Source: Metapseudomonas boanensis
Lineage (GTDB): Bacteria; Pseudomonadota; Gammaproteobacteria; Pseudomonadales; Pseudomonadaceae
Direction of reading: 5' to 3'
DNA: 64,000 bases
Assembly (NCBI RefSeq): GCF_018704125.1
Contig: NZ_JAGTIS010000001.1
Span: 434,001-498,000, forward strand
Both the position numbers and the translations under genes were made by a program. Below the pieces are notes generated by a model, which made no database searches, had not been told where the DNA came from, and saw nothing but the letters and a program-made list of their open reading frames with translations. Below, one piece after another: positions 7,405 through 15,757 of this stretch (the first letter of the stretch is position 1; each line of letters starts with the position of its first letter).

Positions 7405-8847
7405 ATGCCCAGCAAGATCTTCAACAACTACATCGGTGGTGCCTGGGTCGAAGGTGCCTCGAGTGCTGCCAACCGCAGCCCCGCCAACGTCGAAGACGTG
7501 ATAGGCCTCTACACCCAGGCCAATGCCCTTCAGGTGGATCAGGCAATTGCCATCGCCACCGCCGCCCAGACCATCTGGGCCCGCAGTGGCCTGGAGGAGC
7601 GCTACCAGGTTCTTATGGCCATCGGCAACGAACTCATCGCCCGCAAGGCAGAGCTCGGTGAGCAACTGTCGCGGGAAGAGGGCAAGACCCTGGCCGAGGG
7701 AATCGGCGAGGTCTATCGCTCCGGGCAGTTCTTCCATTACTACGCTGCCGAAGTCCTGCGGCAGATGGGCGAGACGGCCGATTCGGTGCGTCCCGGCGTG
7801 GAGATCGAAGTCCGTCGCGAGCCGGTCGGAGTGGTCGCCATCATCACCCCGTGGAACTTCCCAATGGCCACCGCCGCCTGGAAGATCGCCCCGGCCCTGG
7901 CCTTCGGTAATGCCGTGGTATTCAAACCGGCCAATGCCGTGCCGGCGAGTGCCTGGGCACTGACCGAGATCATTTCCCGGCAGCCCCTCCCTGCCGGCAC
8001 CTTCAACCTGGTGATGGGCAGCGGTGCCGAGGTCGGCGAGCGACTGATCCACTCCAGCGGGATCAATGCCCTGAGCTTCACCGGCTCGGTTGAAACCGGA
8101 CGCCGGGTCGCCACCGCGACGGCCGCCAACTTCGTCCGTTGCCAACTGGAAATGGGCAGCAAGAACGCCCTGGTGGTGCTCGATGACGCGGACCTGGAGC
8201 TGGCGGTGGAATGCGCAGTGAACGGTGCCTTCTTTGGTACCGGGCAGAAGTGCACGGCGTCGTCCCGCCTGATCGTCACCGAGGGCATTCACGACCGCTT
8301 CGTCGAGGCGCTAATCAAGCGCATTAAACAGCTCAAGGTCGGCCACCCGCTGCGCGAGGGCGTGCAGATCGGCCCGGTGATCGACGAGCGCCAGCTGGCG
8401 CAGAACCTGCGCTACATCGAAGGCGCCAAGGCCGAAGGCGCGCGCCTGGTCTACGGCGGCGAGCGCATCGTTGAGGAACACGAGGGCTTCTACATGCGCC
8501 CGGCGCTCTTCGTCGACACCCGCAACGACATGCGTATCAACCGCGACGAGGTATTCGGGCCCATCGCTTGCGTCATCAAGGCGAAGGACTACGAAGAGGC
8601 CCTGGACATCCTCAACGACACGCGCTTCGGCCTGACCGCCGGGATCATGACCCAGTCGCTGAAACACGCTAGCGACTTCAAGCGCCGGGCCAATACCGGC
8701 TGCGTGATGGTCAACCTGCCCACCGCCGGCACCGACTATCACGTGCCTTTCGGTGGCCGCAAGGACTCCAGTTTCGGCCCGCGCGAGCAGGGGCAGTACG
8801 CCCGCGACTTCTACACGGTGGTCAAGACCGTCTACGTGCGTCCCTGA
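7405..8847 (+). CDS. NAD(P)-dependent aldehyde dehydrogenase (semialdehyde dehydrogenase type)
   Basis: A 480-residue aldehyde dehydrogenase oxidising an aldehyde or semialdehyde to the acid. Expected residues are present: Asn151 (TPWNF), the FTGSVETG nucleotide motif at 225-232, Glu249 (LEMGSKN) and the nucleophile Cys283 in FFGTGQKCTASSR. That active-site context is typical of the alpha-ketoglutarate semialdehyde/2,5-dioxovalerate dehydrogenase group, not of betaine aldehyde dehydrogenase, so the substrate may be a carboxylated semialdehyde (inference). The ATG at 7405 follows GGAGG. It is the first gene of a plus-strand set with dipeptidase, BCCT transporter and RidA. Confidence 0.9.
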   Translation: MPSKIFNNYIGGAWVEGASSAANRSPANVEDVIGLYTQANALQVDQAIAIATAAQTIWARSGLEERYQVLMAIGNELIARKAELGEQLSREEGKTLAEGIGEVYRSGQFFHYYAAEVLRQMGETADSVRPGVEIEVRREPVGVVAIITPWNFPMATAAWKIAPALAFGNAVVFKPANAVPASAWALTEIISRQPLPAGTFNLVMGSGAEVGERLIHSSGINALSFTGSVETGRRVATATAANFVRCQLEMGSKNALVVLDDADLELAVECAVNGAFFGTGQKCTASSRLIVTEGIHDRFVEALIKRIKQLKVGHPLREGVQIGPVIDERQLAQNLRYIEGAKAEGARLVYGGERIVEEHEGFYMRPALFVDTRNDMRINRDEVFGPIACVIKAKDYEEALDILNDTRFGLTAGIMTQSLKHASDFKRRANTGCVMVNLPTAGTDYHVPFGGRKDSSFGPREQGQYARDFYTVVKTVYVRP

Positions 8848-8860
8848 GGGAGAGAGCGCC

Positions 8861-9847
8861 ATGCAAGAGCTTCTGATGATCGACGGCCTGCAGTACTCCA
8901 ACTGGAGCCCTGAGCTGTTCCGGCAGATGCAGGAAGGTGGCCTGAGTGCCGTCCACGCCACCATCGCCTACCACGAAACCGCCCGCGAGACGCTGTCGCG
9001 CATCGGCGAATGGAACCGCCGCTTCGAGGCCTTTCCCGAGCTGATCCGCCCCGTTCGCCAGGCCTCGGACATTCGCCTGGCACAGCAGGAAGGACGGGTG
9101 GGGATCTTCTTCGGCTTCCAGAACTGCTCGCCCATCGAGGACGACATCGACCTGGTGGAAGTTTTCCGCCAGCTCGGGGTCTTCATCATGCAACTGACCT
9201 ACAACAACCAGAGCCTGCTGGCTTCCGGTTGCTACGAGCGCGAGGACAACGGCATCAGTCGTTTCGGCCGCCAGGTGATCGAAGAGATGAACCGCGTCGG
9301 CATGCTTATCGACATGTCCCACAGCGCCGAGCGCAGCACCCTGGAAGCCATCGAGCTGTCGAGCCGGCCGGTGATCATCTCCCACGCCAACCCCACCAGC
9401 TTCCATGCGGCCAAGCGCAACAAGTCCGATGCGGTGCTGCGCGGCATCGCCGAGTCCGGCGGGCTGCTCGGTTTCAGCACCTATCCCTTCCACTTGCGCG
9501 GAGGGTCGGCCTGCCAGCTCGATGAGTTCTGCGACATGGTTGCGCGCACCGCGGACCTGATGGGCATTGACCACATCGGCATCGGTACCGACCTCTGCCA
9601 GCAGCAGCCGTTGCAAGTGCTGGAGTGGATGCGCAATGGCCGTTGGAGCAAGGCCAAGGATTACGGCGAAGGTTCGGCGGACAACGCCGATTGGCCGGCC
9701 CCACTGCACTGGTTCCGTGACAGCCGCGACTTCCCCGTCATCGCCCAGGGTCTGCGCCAGCGCGGCTTCGCGGAGGACGAGGTGCGCAAGATCATGGGCC
9801 TGAACTGGCTGAACCTGCTGGAACGCGGCACCACGCCGCAGAACTGA
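8861..9847 (+). CDS. membrane-dipeptidase-family (M19) metallohydrolase
   Basis: A 328-residue protein of the renal-dipeptidase (M19) TIM-barrel family. Family hallmarks include LTYNNQ, the IDMSHS histidine, ISHANPTSF and GIDHIGIGTD. The usual N-terminal HxD metal motif is replaced by DGLQYS, as I remember for the Pseudomonas subgroup found near carnitine/glycine-betaine genes, so the metal site may be altered and the substrate need not be a dipeptide. It begins 13 bases after the aldehyde dehydrogenase stop, with a GGGAGAG ribosome site. In this setting it may hydrolyse an amide or ring bond of the imported compound (inference). Confidence 0.85.
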   Translation: MQELLMIDGLQYSNWSPELFRQMQEGGLSAVHATIAYHETARETLSRIGEWNRRFEAFPELIRPVRQASDIRLAQQEGRVGIFFGFQNCSPIEDDIDLVEVFRQLGVFIMQLTYNNQSLLASGCYEREDNGISRFGRQVIEEMNRVGMLIDMSHSAERSTLEAIELSSRPVIISHANPTSFHAAKRNKSDAVLRGIAESGGLLGFSTYPFHLRGGSACQLDEFCDMVARTADLMGIDHIGIGTDLCQQQPLQVLEWMRNGRWSKAKDYGEGSADNADWPAPLHWFRDSRDFPVIAQGLRQRGFAEDEVRKIMGLNWLNLLERGTTPQN

Positions 9848-9870
9848 TCTACCCACCCCGTGAGGACGCC

Positions 9871-9993
9871 ATGAACAAAAACAAGAACAGAGCCTCGTCC
9901 AACTCCCACCGTGGAGCTGGCCTGTGCCCACCCGCACAACACCATCAGACGCTGCCTCCAGGGGGCCCGCGCGACATGCGCCCCTTGCGTTGA
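9871..9993 (+). CDS. possible 40-residue peptide between dipeptidase and BCCT genes
   Basis: A short frame (MNKNKNRASSNSH at the start) has a GTGAGGACG ribosome site 7 bases upstream and ends at TGA just before a hairpin. The start region looks like a genuine initiation site, but the rest is low-complexity and rich in Pro, His and Gly. It may be a leader peptide or the remnant of a lost gene start. The whole 9848-10083 gap otherwise holds only the hairpin and the BCCT ribosome site. Confidence 0.25.
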   Translation: MNKNKNRASSNSHRGAGLCPPAQHHQTLPPGGPRDMRPLR

Positions 9994-10016
9994 CGAAACG
10001 ACCCCTCGTCGTTTCG
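9994..10016. other. perfect 9-bp hairpin in the dipeptidase-BCCT gap
   Basis: CGAAACGAC, loop CCCTC, GTCGTTTCG. There is no T-run, so it is not a typical terminator; it could stabilise an mRNA end or regulate the transporter gene downstream. Confidence 0.5.
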
Positions 10017-10083
10017 AACCCCTGGTCATTCGCCCCGCGCGTGCCGCATGCCGGCGGGGCCTACGCTACAACCTGGAGGCATC

Positions 10084-11634
10084 ATGAAAGTGTTCCCGAC
10101 CCAGACCATAGGCAGCACGCCGATGAAGCACCCGGCACTGCAAGGCATCGATTGGCCGCTGTTCGTCATCAGCGGCGGCTTCCTGCTCAGTTTCCTGGTG
10201 GCGGCGCTGGTGGACATCGACGCCGTCTCGGCGCTGGTCAACACGCTGTTCGCCTGGTCGACGAAAGTCTTCGGACTCTACTGGCAGGTGCTGATGCTGG
10301 CGACCTTCCTGGTCAGCCTGGGCATCTGCTTCAGCAAGTGCGGCCGCGTGCGCCTGGGTGGCGTCGACCGGCAGCCGGAAACCAGCACCTTCAACTGGAT
10401 CGCCGTGATCATGTGCGCACTGCTGGCCGGGGGCGGCGCCTTCTGGGCGGCTGCCGAGCCGCTGATGCACTTCGCCAGTCCGCCGCCGCTGTTCCCCGGC
10501 GTGCAGCCGAACACCGAGCTGGCCGGCCATCTGGCCCTGGCCCAGTCGTTCGTGCACTGGGGCTTCCTCGCCTGGGCAGTACTCGGCAGCCTGCTGGCGA
10601 TCGTGCTGATGCACCTGCACTACGACAAGGGCTTACCGCTGGCGCCGCGTACGCTGCTGTATCCGCTGCTGGGCGAGCGCGCACTCAAGGGACCCATCGG
10701 CAACCTCGCCGATGCTTCCTCGATCATCGCGGTGGTCGCCGGCACCATCGGCCCGATCGGCTTCCTCGGCCTGCAGATCAGCAATGCGCTGCAAGCCGTG
10801 TGGGGCCTGCCCAATGACCTGCTGACCCAGTCCATCACCATCATCCTGGTGACGGCCATGTACACCACGTCCTGCCTGGTAGGCCTGAACGGCATCCGTT
10901 TCGTCAGCGAGATCAACGTGTGGCTGATGATCGGCCTGGCACTGTTCATGATCGTGGCCGGCCCGACCCTGTTCATCCTCTCGGGCTTCCCAGTGGCGTT
11001 CGGCATGCAACTGGAAAACTTCCTGCCGATGACCCTGTACCGCGCCGATCCCAAGTGGCTCGACTGGTGGACGGTATTCTACTGGGGCTGGTTCATCGGC
11101 TACGCCCCCATGATGGGCCTGTACGTGGCCAAGATTTCCCGGGGCCGCAGCATTCGCCAGATCATCATGACCCTGTCGATCGTCGCGCCGCTGGTCACCA
11201 TGTTCTGGTTCACCGTGGTCGGCGGCACCGGCATCGGCCTGGAACTGGAGAACCCCGGCATCGTAACCGCCCACGGCACTCAGCCCGAGGCCATGTTGCT
11301 GGGCGTGACCCAGAGCCTGCCACTGGCGGGGCTGGTGTCGGCGCTGTTCCTGTTCCTCAGCTTCATCTCGGTAGCCACCAACGGTGATGCCATGGCCTAC
11401 ACCGTGGCCATGGCGATGTCCGGCAACGACTCGCCGAAGAAGTGGCTGCGTGCCTTCTGGTGCATCGGCATGGGGCTGGCTGCGGTGGTGCTGATCACCA
11501 TCGGCTCGGGTGGGGTCACAGCGTTGCAGTCCTTCATCGTCATCACCGCCGTGCCGGTGTCTCTGCTGATCCTCCCAGCGTTGTGGAACGCCCCACAGAT
11601 AGCCCGCCGCCTGGCGCGCGAGCAGCAGGTCTAG
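10084..11634 (+). CDS. BCCT-family transporter (betaine/carnitine/choline type)
   Basis: A 516-residue inner-membrane carrier with about twelve hydrophobic segments, importing zwitterionic or quaternary-ammonium solutes. Family features are visible: the GGGAFWAAAEP segment near residue 120, DWWTVFYWGWFIGYAP around residue 325, and VAKISRGRSIRQ shortly after. The long acidic or basic cytoplasmic tails of osmotically regulated carriers are missing, which fits a nutrient-uptake role. The ATG at 10084 is preceded by TGGAGG. It sits between the dipeptidase and RidA genes, implying that the pathway consumes a betaine-like compound. The exact solute cannot be read from the sequence. Confidence 0.93.
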   Translation: MKVFPTQTIGSTPMKHPALQGIDWPLFVISGGFLLSFLVAALVDIDAVSALVNTLFAWSTKVFGLYWQVLMLATFLVSLGICFSKCGRVRLGGVDRQPETSTFNWIAVIMCALLAGGGAFWAAAEPLMHFASPPPLFPGVQPNTELAGHLALAQSFVHWGFLAWAVLGSLLAIVLMHLHYDKGLPLAPRTLLYPLLGERALKGPIGNLADASSIIAVVAGTIGPIGFLGLQISNALQAVWGLPNDLLTQSITIILVTAMYTTSCLVGLNGIRFVSEINVWLMIGLALFMIVAGPTLFILSGFPVAFGMQLENFLPMTLYRADPKWLDWWTVFYWGWFIGYAPMMGLYVAKISRGRSIRQIIMTLSIVAPLVTMFWFTVVGGTGIGLELENPGIVTAHGTQPEAMLLGVTQSLPLAGLVSALFLFLSFISVATNGDAMAYTVAMAMSGNDSPKKWLRAFWCIGMGLAAVVLITIGSGGVTALQSFIVITAVPVSLLILPALWNAPQIARRLAREQQV

Positions 11635-11641
11635 TCCCTTG

Positions 11642-11663
11642 GGAGGGCTTGTCCCTCCTTTTT
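11642..11663 (+). terminator. terminator or attenuator between BCCT and RidA genes
   Basis: Stem GGAGGG (11642-11647) and CCCTCC (11653-11658), a 5-base loop, followed by five T. It starts 8 bases after the BCCT stop, so RidA may be expressed by read-through or from its own promoter. Confidence 0.65.
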
Positions 11664-11683
11664 CTTCCCTCCTGGAGAGTTCA

Positions 11684-12055
11684 ATGAAACAGGCAGTCAG
11701 CACCCGTTTGTACCCGTCCAAGGCCCCGCTGGAGTGGGCCGTGATCGGTAACGGGACCTTGTACACGGCGCAGATCCCTATCGATGTCGAAGGGCGTGTG
11801 GTCGAAGGGGGCATCGAGGCGCAGACGCGACAGACCCTGGACAACCTCAAGCACACCCTGGACTGCGCCGGGCTGGGCCTGGACGCGGTGACCCAGGTGC
11901 TCATCTACGTCACTGACCGCAGCTACCTGGCCACGGTGAATGCGGTCTACGCCGAATACTTCGCCGCTCCCTTCCCGAACCGCGCTGCCGTGGTCGTGGC
12001 GGGCCTTGCCCGCGAGGAGATGCTGGTGGAACTGGTGGTTTACGCGGCGGCCTGA
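11684..12055 (+). CDS. RidA/YjgF/YER057c-family enamine/imine deaminase
   Basis: A 123-residue protein of the RidA superfamily, members of which hydrolyse reactive enamine or imine intermediates. The C-terminal signature is recognisable (NRAAVVVAGLAREEMLVELV), including the arginine that binds the substrate carboxylate in true RidA proteins. The ATG at 11684 is preceded by TGGAGAG. Its place as last gene of the aldehyde dehydrogenase-dipeptidase-BCCT set suggests that the pathway forms an enamine/imine intermediate or releases ammonia (inference). Confidence 0.85.
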   Translation: MKQAVSTRLYPSKAPLEWAVIGNGTLYTAQIPIDVEGRVVEGGIEAQTRQTLDNLKHTLDCAGLGLDAVTQVLIYVTDRSYLATVNAVYAEYFAAPFPNRAAVVVAGLAREEMLVELVVYAAA

Positions 12056-12072
12056 CCGGGCCCCATCCTGGC

Positions 12073-12103
12073 CCGGCCGGTGATCCCGGAAGGGCCGGTC
12101 TTT
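12073..12103 (+). terminator. possible terminator after ridA-like gene
   Basis: Stem CCGGCC (12073-12078) and GGCCGG (12093-12098) followed by TCTTT. The short stem and broken T-run make it moderate at best. Confidence 0.35.
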
Positions 12104-12224
12104 CGCTCGCCGATTCTTCCGGCAGCGACTTTACCTATGCGGGGTGCAAGCGCTTTTCCGCCACAAGCGGGCCGGCGCTTGCGCCACTTCCGGCCTCCTG
12201 GCCAGATTTGCTTTGGAGTGTGAA

Positions 12225-12986
12225 ATGGAAGGGCTGTTGCACCCGGAGATCTGGGTCGCCTTCTTCACCCTGACCGCCCTGGAAATCGTCCTCGGCATCG
12301 ACAACATCATCATGATCGCCATCCTCGTGGCCCGCATGCCGCCACACCTGCAGGCGCGCACGCGTTTCTTCGGCCTGGCGCTGGCGATGGTCACCCGCAT
12401 CCTGCTGCTGCTGTCGATCACCTGGATCATGCGGCTCACCGCCGACCTGTTCAACGTGTTCGACCAGGGCATCTCCGGTCGTGATCTGATCCTCTTCTTC
12501 GGTGGCCTGTTCCTCCTGTGGAAGAGCAGCACCGAGATGTATCACAGCCTGGAAGGCGAAGATGAAACCGAGGACTCCCCCAAGGGCGGGGCCGGTGGCT
12601 TCATCGGTACCATCATCCAGATCGCCATCATCGACATCGTCTTCTCCCTGGACTCGGTGATCACCGCCGTCGGCATGGTCTCCCACGTGCCGGTCATGGT
12701 CGCCGCGATCATCGTCGCCGTGCTGGTGATGATGCTGGCCGCCGGCACCATCAGCTCGTTCATCGACAAGCACCCGAGCCTGAAGATGCTGGCGCTGTCC
12801 TTCCTGGTCGTGGTCGGTACCGTGCTGATCGCCGAGTCCTTCGAAGTCCACGTGCCGAAGGGCTACGTCTACTTCGCCATGGCCTTTTCCCTGGCCGTGG
12901 AGGCGCTGAACATCCGCATGCGCATTGCCTGGGCCCGCCAGGAGGGTGAACCGGTGAAACTGCGTAAAGCACCAGTGGGTGATTGA
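12225..12986 (+). CDS. TerC-family integral membrane protein
   Basis: A 253-residue membrane protein of the TerC family (YgdQ-like short form without CBS or CorC domains), linked in other bacteria to manganese/metal export or tellurite resistance. The conserved acidic membrane motifs EIVLGIDN near residue 20 and DIVFSLDSVITAVGM near residue 145 are both present, along with about seven hydrophobic segments. I start at 12225 (TTTGGAGTG upstream); 27 further codons are open but look like non-coding GC-rich DNA. I saw no yybP-ykoY-like riboswitch in the 170 bases upstream. Confidence 0.88.
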   Translation: MEGLLHPEIWVAFFTLTALEIVLGIDNIIMIAILVARMPPHLQARTRFFGLALAMVTRILLLLSITWIMRLTADLFNVFDQGISGRDLILFFGGLFLLWKSSTEMYHSLEGEDETEDSPKGGAGGFIGTIIQIAIIDIVFSLDSVITAVGMVSHVPVMVAAIIVAVLVMMLAAGTISSFIDKHPSLKMLALSFLVVVGTVLIAESFEVHVPKGYVYFAMAFSLAVEALNIRMRIAWARQEGEPVKLRKAPVGD

Positions 12987-13094
12987 TCGAGTGAGGTCCG
13001 CTTCTAACCGATCCTCTCCGGCCGCATCAGTGCGGTTCATGGGCCAAGTCACATAGTTAGAGGTTTTGTCCGAGTCCCGTTTCCCGCTCCAGAT

Positions 13095-13132
13095 ATACAA
13101 AAACGCCGCTCATTCGAGCGGCGTTTTTGTAT
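13095..13132. terminator. bidirectional intrinsic terminator after terC-like gene
   Basis: A perfect 17-bp stem (13095-13111 with 13116-13132) and a 4-base loop, with an A-run on one side and a T-run on the other. It separates the convergent TerC and desaturase genes. Confidence 0.9.
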
Positions 13133-13145
13133 CTGCGTTCCGAGT

Positions 13146-14285
13146 TCAAGCCGGGTCCCGTTGGCGGATCAGCGTCTGCTCAATGACTCGCTCCGCCATC
13201 TCTTTCAGTTGTTTCATCGATTCGACCGATTCGCGGTCTATCTTGCGGCGCATTACCAGCAGGTTGGCCAGGCGCATCAGCCGGCCGGAGAAGCGGTACT
13301 CAAGGGTTCGGACGAAACGGGTGCCGGTGTCAATCTTCTCGCATTCATAGGTCAGCAGCAGTTCCAGGCCGTGGGTGCCGTGGGCGGACGCGCACCAGTG
13401 CCGGCCGGAGCTGTGCTCGGTTACGTCCCAGCTGAGGTGTCCGGCGCGCCCGCCGGCGTGGATGTCTTCTTCGAAATGGCTGCCGGCCGGAAGCGGGCCG
13501 CTGGGGCCGTCCACCCGCAGGGAGGAGGGGTGCCATTCCGGCCAGCGGGTGGCCGTGCTGGCATAGGCAAGGACCTGGTCCGGGTTGCGGGTGATTTCCA
13601 CTTCGTGCTGCATTCGGGTCATGGAACTCTCCTGCTCCAGAGGTTCCCAGTACAGGCTGCCCCGCAGCCAGTCCATCAGTGGGAAGACCAGGTTGAAGTT
13701 GTGGGTTTGCATCAGGTCGCGCCGATGGTGCAGCTCGTGCAGCCGTCGCATATGGCGAATCCAGGGCAGGCGTGAGATCGGGTGGCTGGCGGGCAGGTGT
13801 TCGCAGGCGTGGAAGACCTCATAGCTCAGGTAACCCGCCAGCATCGTAGTCGAGAAGAGGGCAGCGGTATTGGCGTTAAGGAAGGAAAGCAACCACCACG
13901 CGACGAACAGGCCAAGGCTGAAGAGGACGATCAGCCACGCCGGGAAGAGAATCACCCTCCAGTCTCGCGTCGATTCGTAAGTCATCTGCCCGGCGACGAA
14001 GAAGCTGTGGTGATCACCTGTATGGCGCTTGTAGAACATTGCCCCAAGACGAGTCTTTTTGTGGCCCAGGTTTTTGTGGATGGCGTACTCGCCCCAGCTG
14101 AAGAACATCAGTGCCAGCGGTACCACCAGCCATTCCAGCGGCTTCACGTTCTCCAGGCCACTGATGAAGAACACAAGACAGGCCGCGCCGTAGGCCAGCA
14201 CGAATCCACCGTGCAGCCAGGCGTTGTAGAGAGGGTGGATGCCCGCGCGGTAACGTGCACGAAATGCTCGGGTGTCAGGGCTCAT
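13146..14285 (-). CDS. sterol-desaturase/fatty-acid-hydroxylase domain fused to an SRPBCC domain
   Basis: About 379 residues. The first 230 form a membrane di-iron hydroxylase/desaturase unit with several hydrophobic segments and the histidine clusters HKNLGH, HTGDHH, HACEHLPASH and HELHHRRD. From the internal MTRMQHEVEI onwards, the last 150 residues look like an SRPBCC/START-type ligand-binding domain (ITRNPDQVLAYAS, then WPEWHPSSLRV). Such a fusion could present a hydrophobic substrate to the oxidase (inference). I start at 14285, where CCGGAG precedes the ATG; 14312 and 14369 are in-frame alternatives. It is divergent from a LysR gene. Confidence 0.75.
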   Translation of the reverse strand: MSPDTRAFRARYRAGIHPLYNAWLHGGFVLAYGAACLVFFISGLENVKPLEWLVVPLALMFFSWGEYAIHKNLGHKKTRLGAMFYKRHTGDHHSFFVAGQMTYESTRDWRVILFPAWLIVLFSLGLFVAWWLLSFLNANTAALFSTTMLAGYLSYEVFHACEHLPASHPISRLPWIRHMRRLHELHHRRDLMQTHNFNLVFPLMDWLRGSLYWEPLEQESSMTRMQHEVEITRNPDQVLAYASTATRWPEWHPSSLRVDGPSGPLPAGSHFEEDIHAGGRAGHLSWDVTEHSSGRHWCASAHGTHGLELLLTYECEKIDTGTRFVRTLEYRFSGRLMRLANLLVMRRKIDRESVESMKQLKEMAERVIEQTLIRQRDPA

Positions 14286-14374
14286 TTGCTGCTCCGGCAG
14301 TCTTGTTGACATGCCGTCGAGTCTAGTGATGAATGCTTTATTCCGGTAATGGATATTCGAAATGAGCATTATTC

Positions 14375-15295
14375 ATGAGTCTGAATTTGCGCTGTATCGA
14401 TCTGAACCTGTTGCTGGTGTTCGACGCCCTGATGCAGGAGCAGAACCTGTCGCGGGCCGCCACACGCCTGCACATGAGCCAGCCGGCGGTGAGCAATGCC
14501 TTGGCGCGCCTGCGTAGCCAACTGGGTGAGCCGCTGTTCAAGCGCACCGCTCGCGGCATGTCGCCCACCGCCCATGCCCAGGTGCTCTACGGTCCCGTGC
14601 GCCAGGCACTGAATCTGCTGCAGTTGGGGCTAGGGGCCCAGGGGGAGTTCGACCCCCAGGCCGAGCACAGCTTCCGGCTATCGATGAACGACTATGCCCT
14701 CATCATGCTGCTACCGGCCCTGTTGGAACAGTTAAAGGCAGAAGCGCCGCGGGTCGTGCTGGAGGTGCAGGACGACGAGGCGAAAAGCCTGATCGCGCGG
14801 CTGGCCAGCGGCGACCTCGATCTGGCCATCGACTACCTCTACTTCGATAGCCCCGATCTCTGCTATCAGCCCTTCATGGAAGAGGAGTTGGTAGTGATCG
14901 GACGGTCCGGACACCCTGCCTTCGAGGGTGGGCTGACCCGGGCCGGCTACCAGCGGAGCCAGCATGTACTGATACTGCCGCGCGCTGGTCGCGGTTCACC
15001 GCTGGAGATCGTCTTGGGTTCGGCAAAGATCCGGCGCCAGGCCGGACTGCAGGTTCCCCACTATCTGACCATCCCGCCCATCGTGGCCCGCTCTGACTTG
15101 TTGGGCACGGTGCCGCGCCGGCTCGCCGAGCATTTTTCCGCCATTTATTCGCTGCAGGTGGCGCCGCTGCCGGTGGAGACGCCGCCGGTGCAGGTGAGCC
15201 TGATCTGGCACCGCCAGCAGGAACTGTCGCCTGGCCTGCGCTGGTTGCGGGAGCGGATCGTCCGGCTGAGCGCCGATGGGTTGCTGGGAGGCTGA
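14375..15295 (+). CDS. LysR-family transcriptional regulator
   Basis: A 306-residue LysR regulator with the LRCIDLNLLLVFDALMQEQN start and a helix-turn-helix at about 30-52 (AATRLHMSQPAVSNALARL), in the NodD/LeuO-like subgroup. It is transcribed away from the desaturase-SRPBCC gene with about 90 bases between the starts, so that gene is the likely target. The gap contains an AATGC...GCATT inverted pair around 14331-14370 that could be part of its operator. Effector unknown. Confidence 0.86.
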   Translation: MSLNLRCIDLNLLLVFDALMQEQNLSRAATRLHMSQPAVSNALARLRSQLGEPLFKRTARGMSPTAHAQVLYGPVRQALNLLQLGLGAQGEFDPQAEHSFRLSMNDYALIMLLPALLEQLKAEAPRVVLEVQDDEAKSLIARLASGDLDLAIDYLYFDSPDLCYQPFMEEELVVIGRSGHPAFEGGLTRAGYQRSQHVLILPRAGRGSPLEIVLGSAKIRRQAGLQVPHYLTIPPIVARSDLLGTVPRRLAEHFSAIYSLQVAPLPVETPPVQVSLIWHRQQELSPGLRWLRERIVRLSADGLLGG

Positions 15296-15298
15296 AAC

Positions 15299-15327
15299 GA
15301 CAAAGGCCCGCATCGCGGGCCTTTGTC
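15299..15327 (+). terminator. intrinsic terminator after LysR gene
   Basis: A perfect 13-bp stem (15299-15311 with 15315-15327) and a 3-base loop immediately after the LysR stop. The arm ends in TTTGTC instead of a long T-run. Confidence 0.8.
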
Positions 15328-15346
15328 ACGTCCGGGGCAGGCGCCC

Positions 15347-15757
15347 TCAGTGCTTGCTGCCGTCTTCCGGCATGGCCAGCAGCTGCTTCTCCTGGTTCCA
15401 GTCGAACGGCTCGCCATTCTGTTCGGCTTCGTAACGGCGTTCATCGAGACGCTGGAACAACTCAATCTCTTCGTCGGGCATGAAGTGCAGGCAGTCGCCG
15501 CCGAAGAACCACAGCAGGTCGCGTGGGATCAGGTGGGCGATTTGCGGGTAGCGGTGGAAGACCTGGCTGATCAGGTCCTGGCCAAGGTACAGGCTGCGTT
15601 CCGGGTCACGAGGCAGTTCGCTCATGAGATCATCGAAACGTTCGACGAACAGGGCATGGTTCTCCTCCGGAACCTGTTCGGCCTCGCCCAAGGCGACCAG
15701 GATGCCACGCAGGTGGGCGAGCAGGGCGAGGTGATGGTCGAGGTAGGGATTGGCCAT
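15347..15757 (-). CDS. conserved Pseudomonas protein of unknown function, 136 residues
   Basis: A small acidic protein (MANPYLDHHLALLAHL at the N-terminus, later RDLLWFFGGDCLHFMPD) that I remember as widespread in Pseudomonas without a known role. It has no signal peptide or membrane segment. The ATG at 15757 is preceded by AGGAAGCTCC; the 22 extra upstream codons of the open frame read like non-coding DNA. It faces the LysR gene across a shared terminator. Confidence 0.72.
   Translation of the reverse strand: MANPYLDHHLALLAHLRGILVALGEAEQVPEENHALFVERFDDLMSELPRDPERSLYLGQDLISQVFHRYPQIAHLIPRDLLWFFGGDCLHFMPDEEIELFQRLDERRYEAEQNGEPFDWNQEKQLLAMPEDGSKH

Noticed and set aside
12056-12224. Possible manganese (yybP-ykoY) riboswitch before the TerC gene
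   Set aside because: I looked for the conserved paired loops and did not see them; only short GC hairpins are present.
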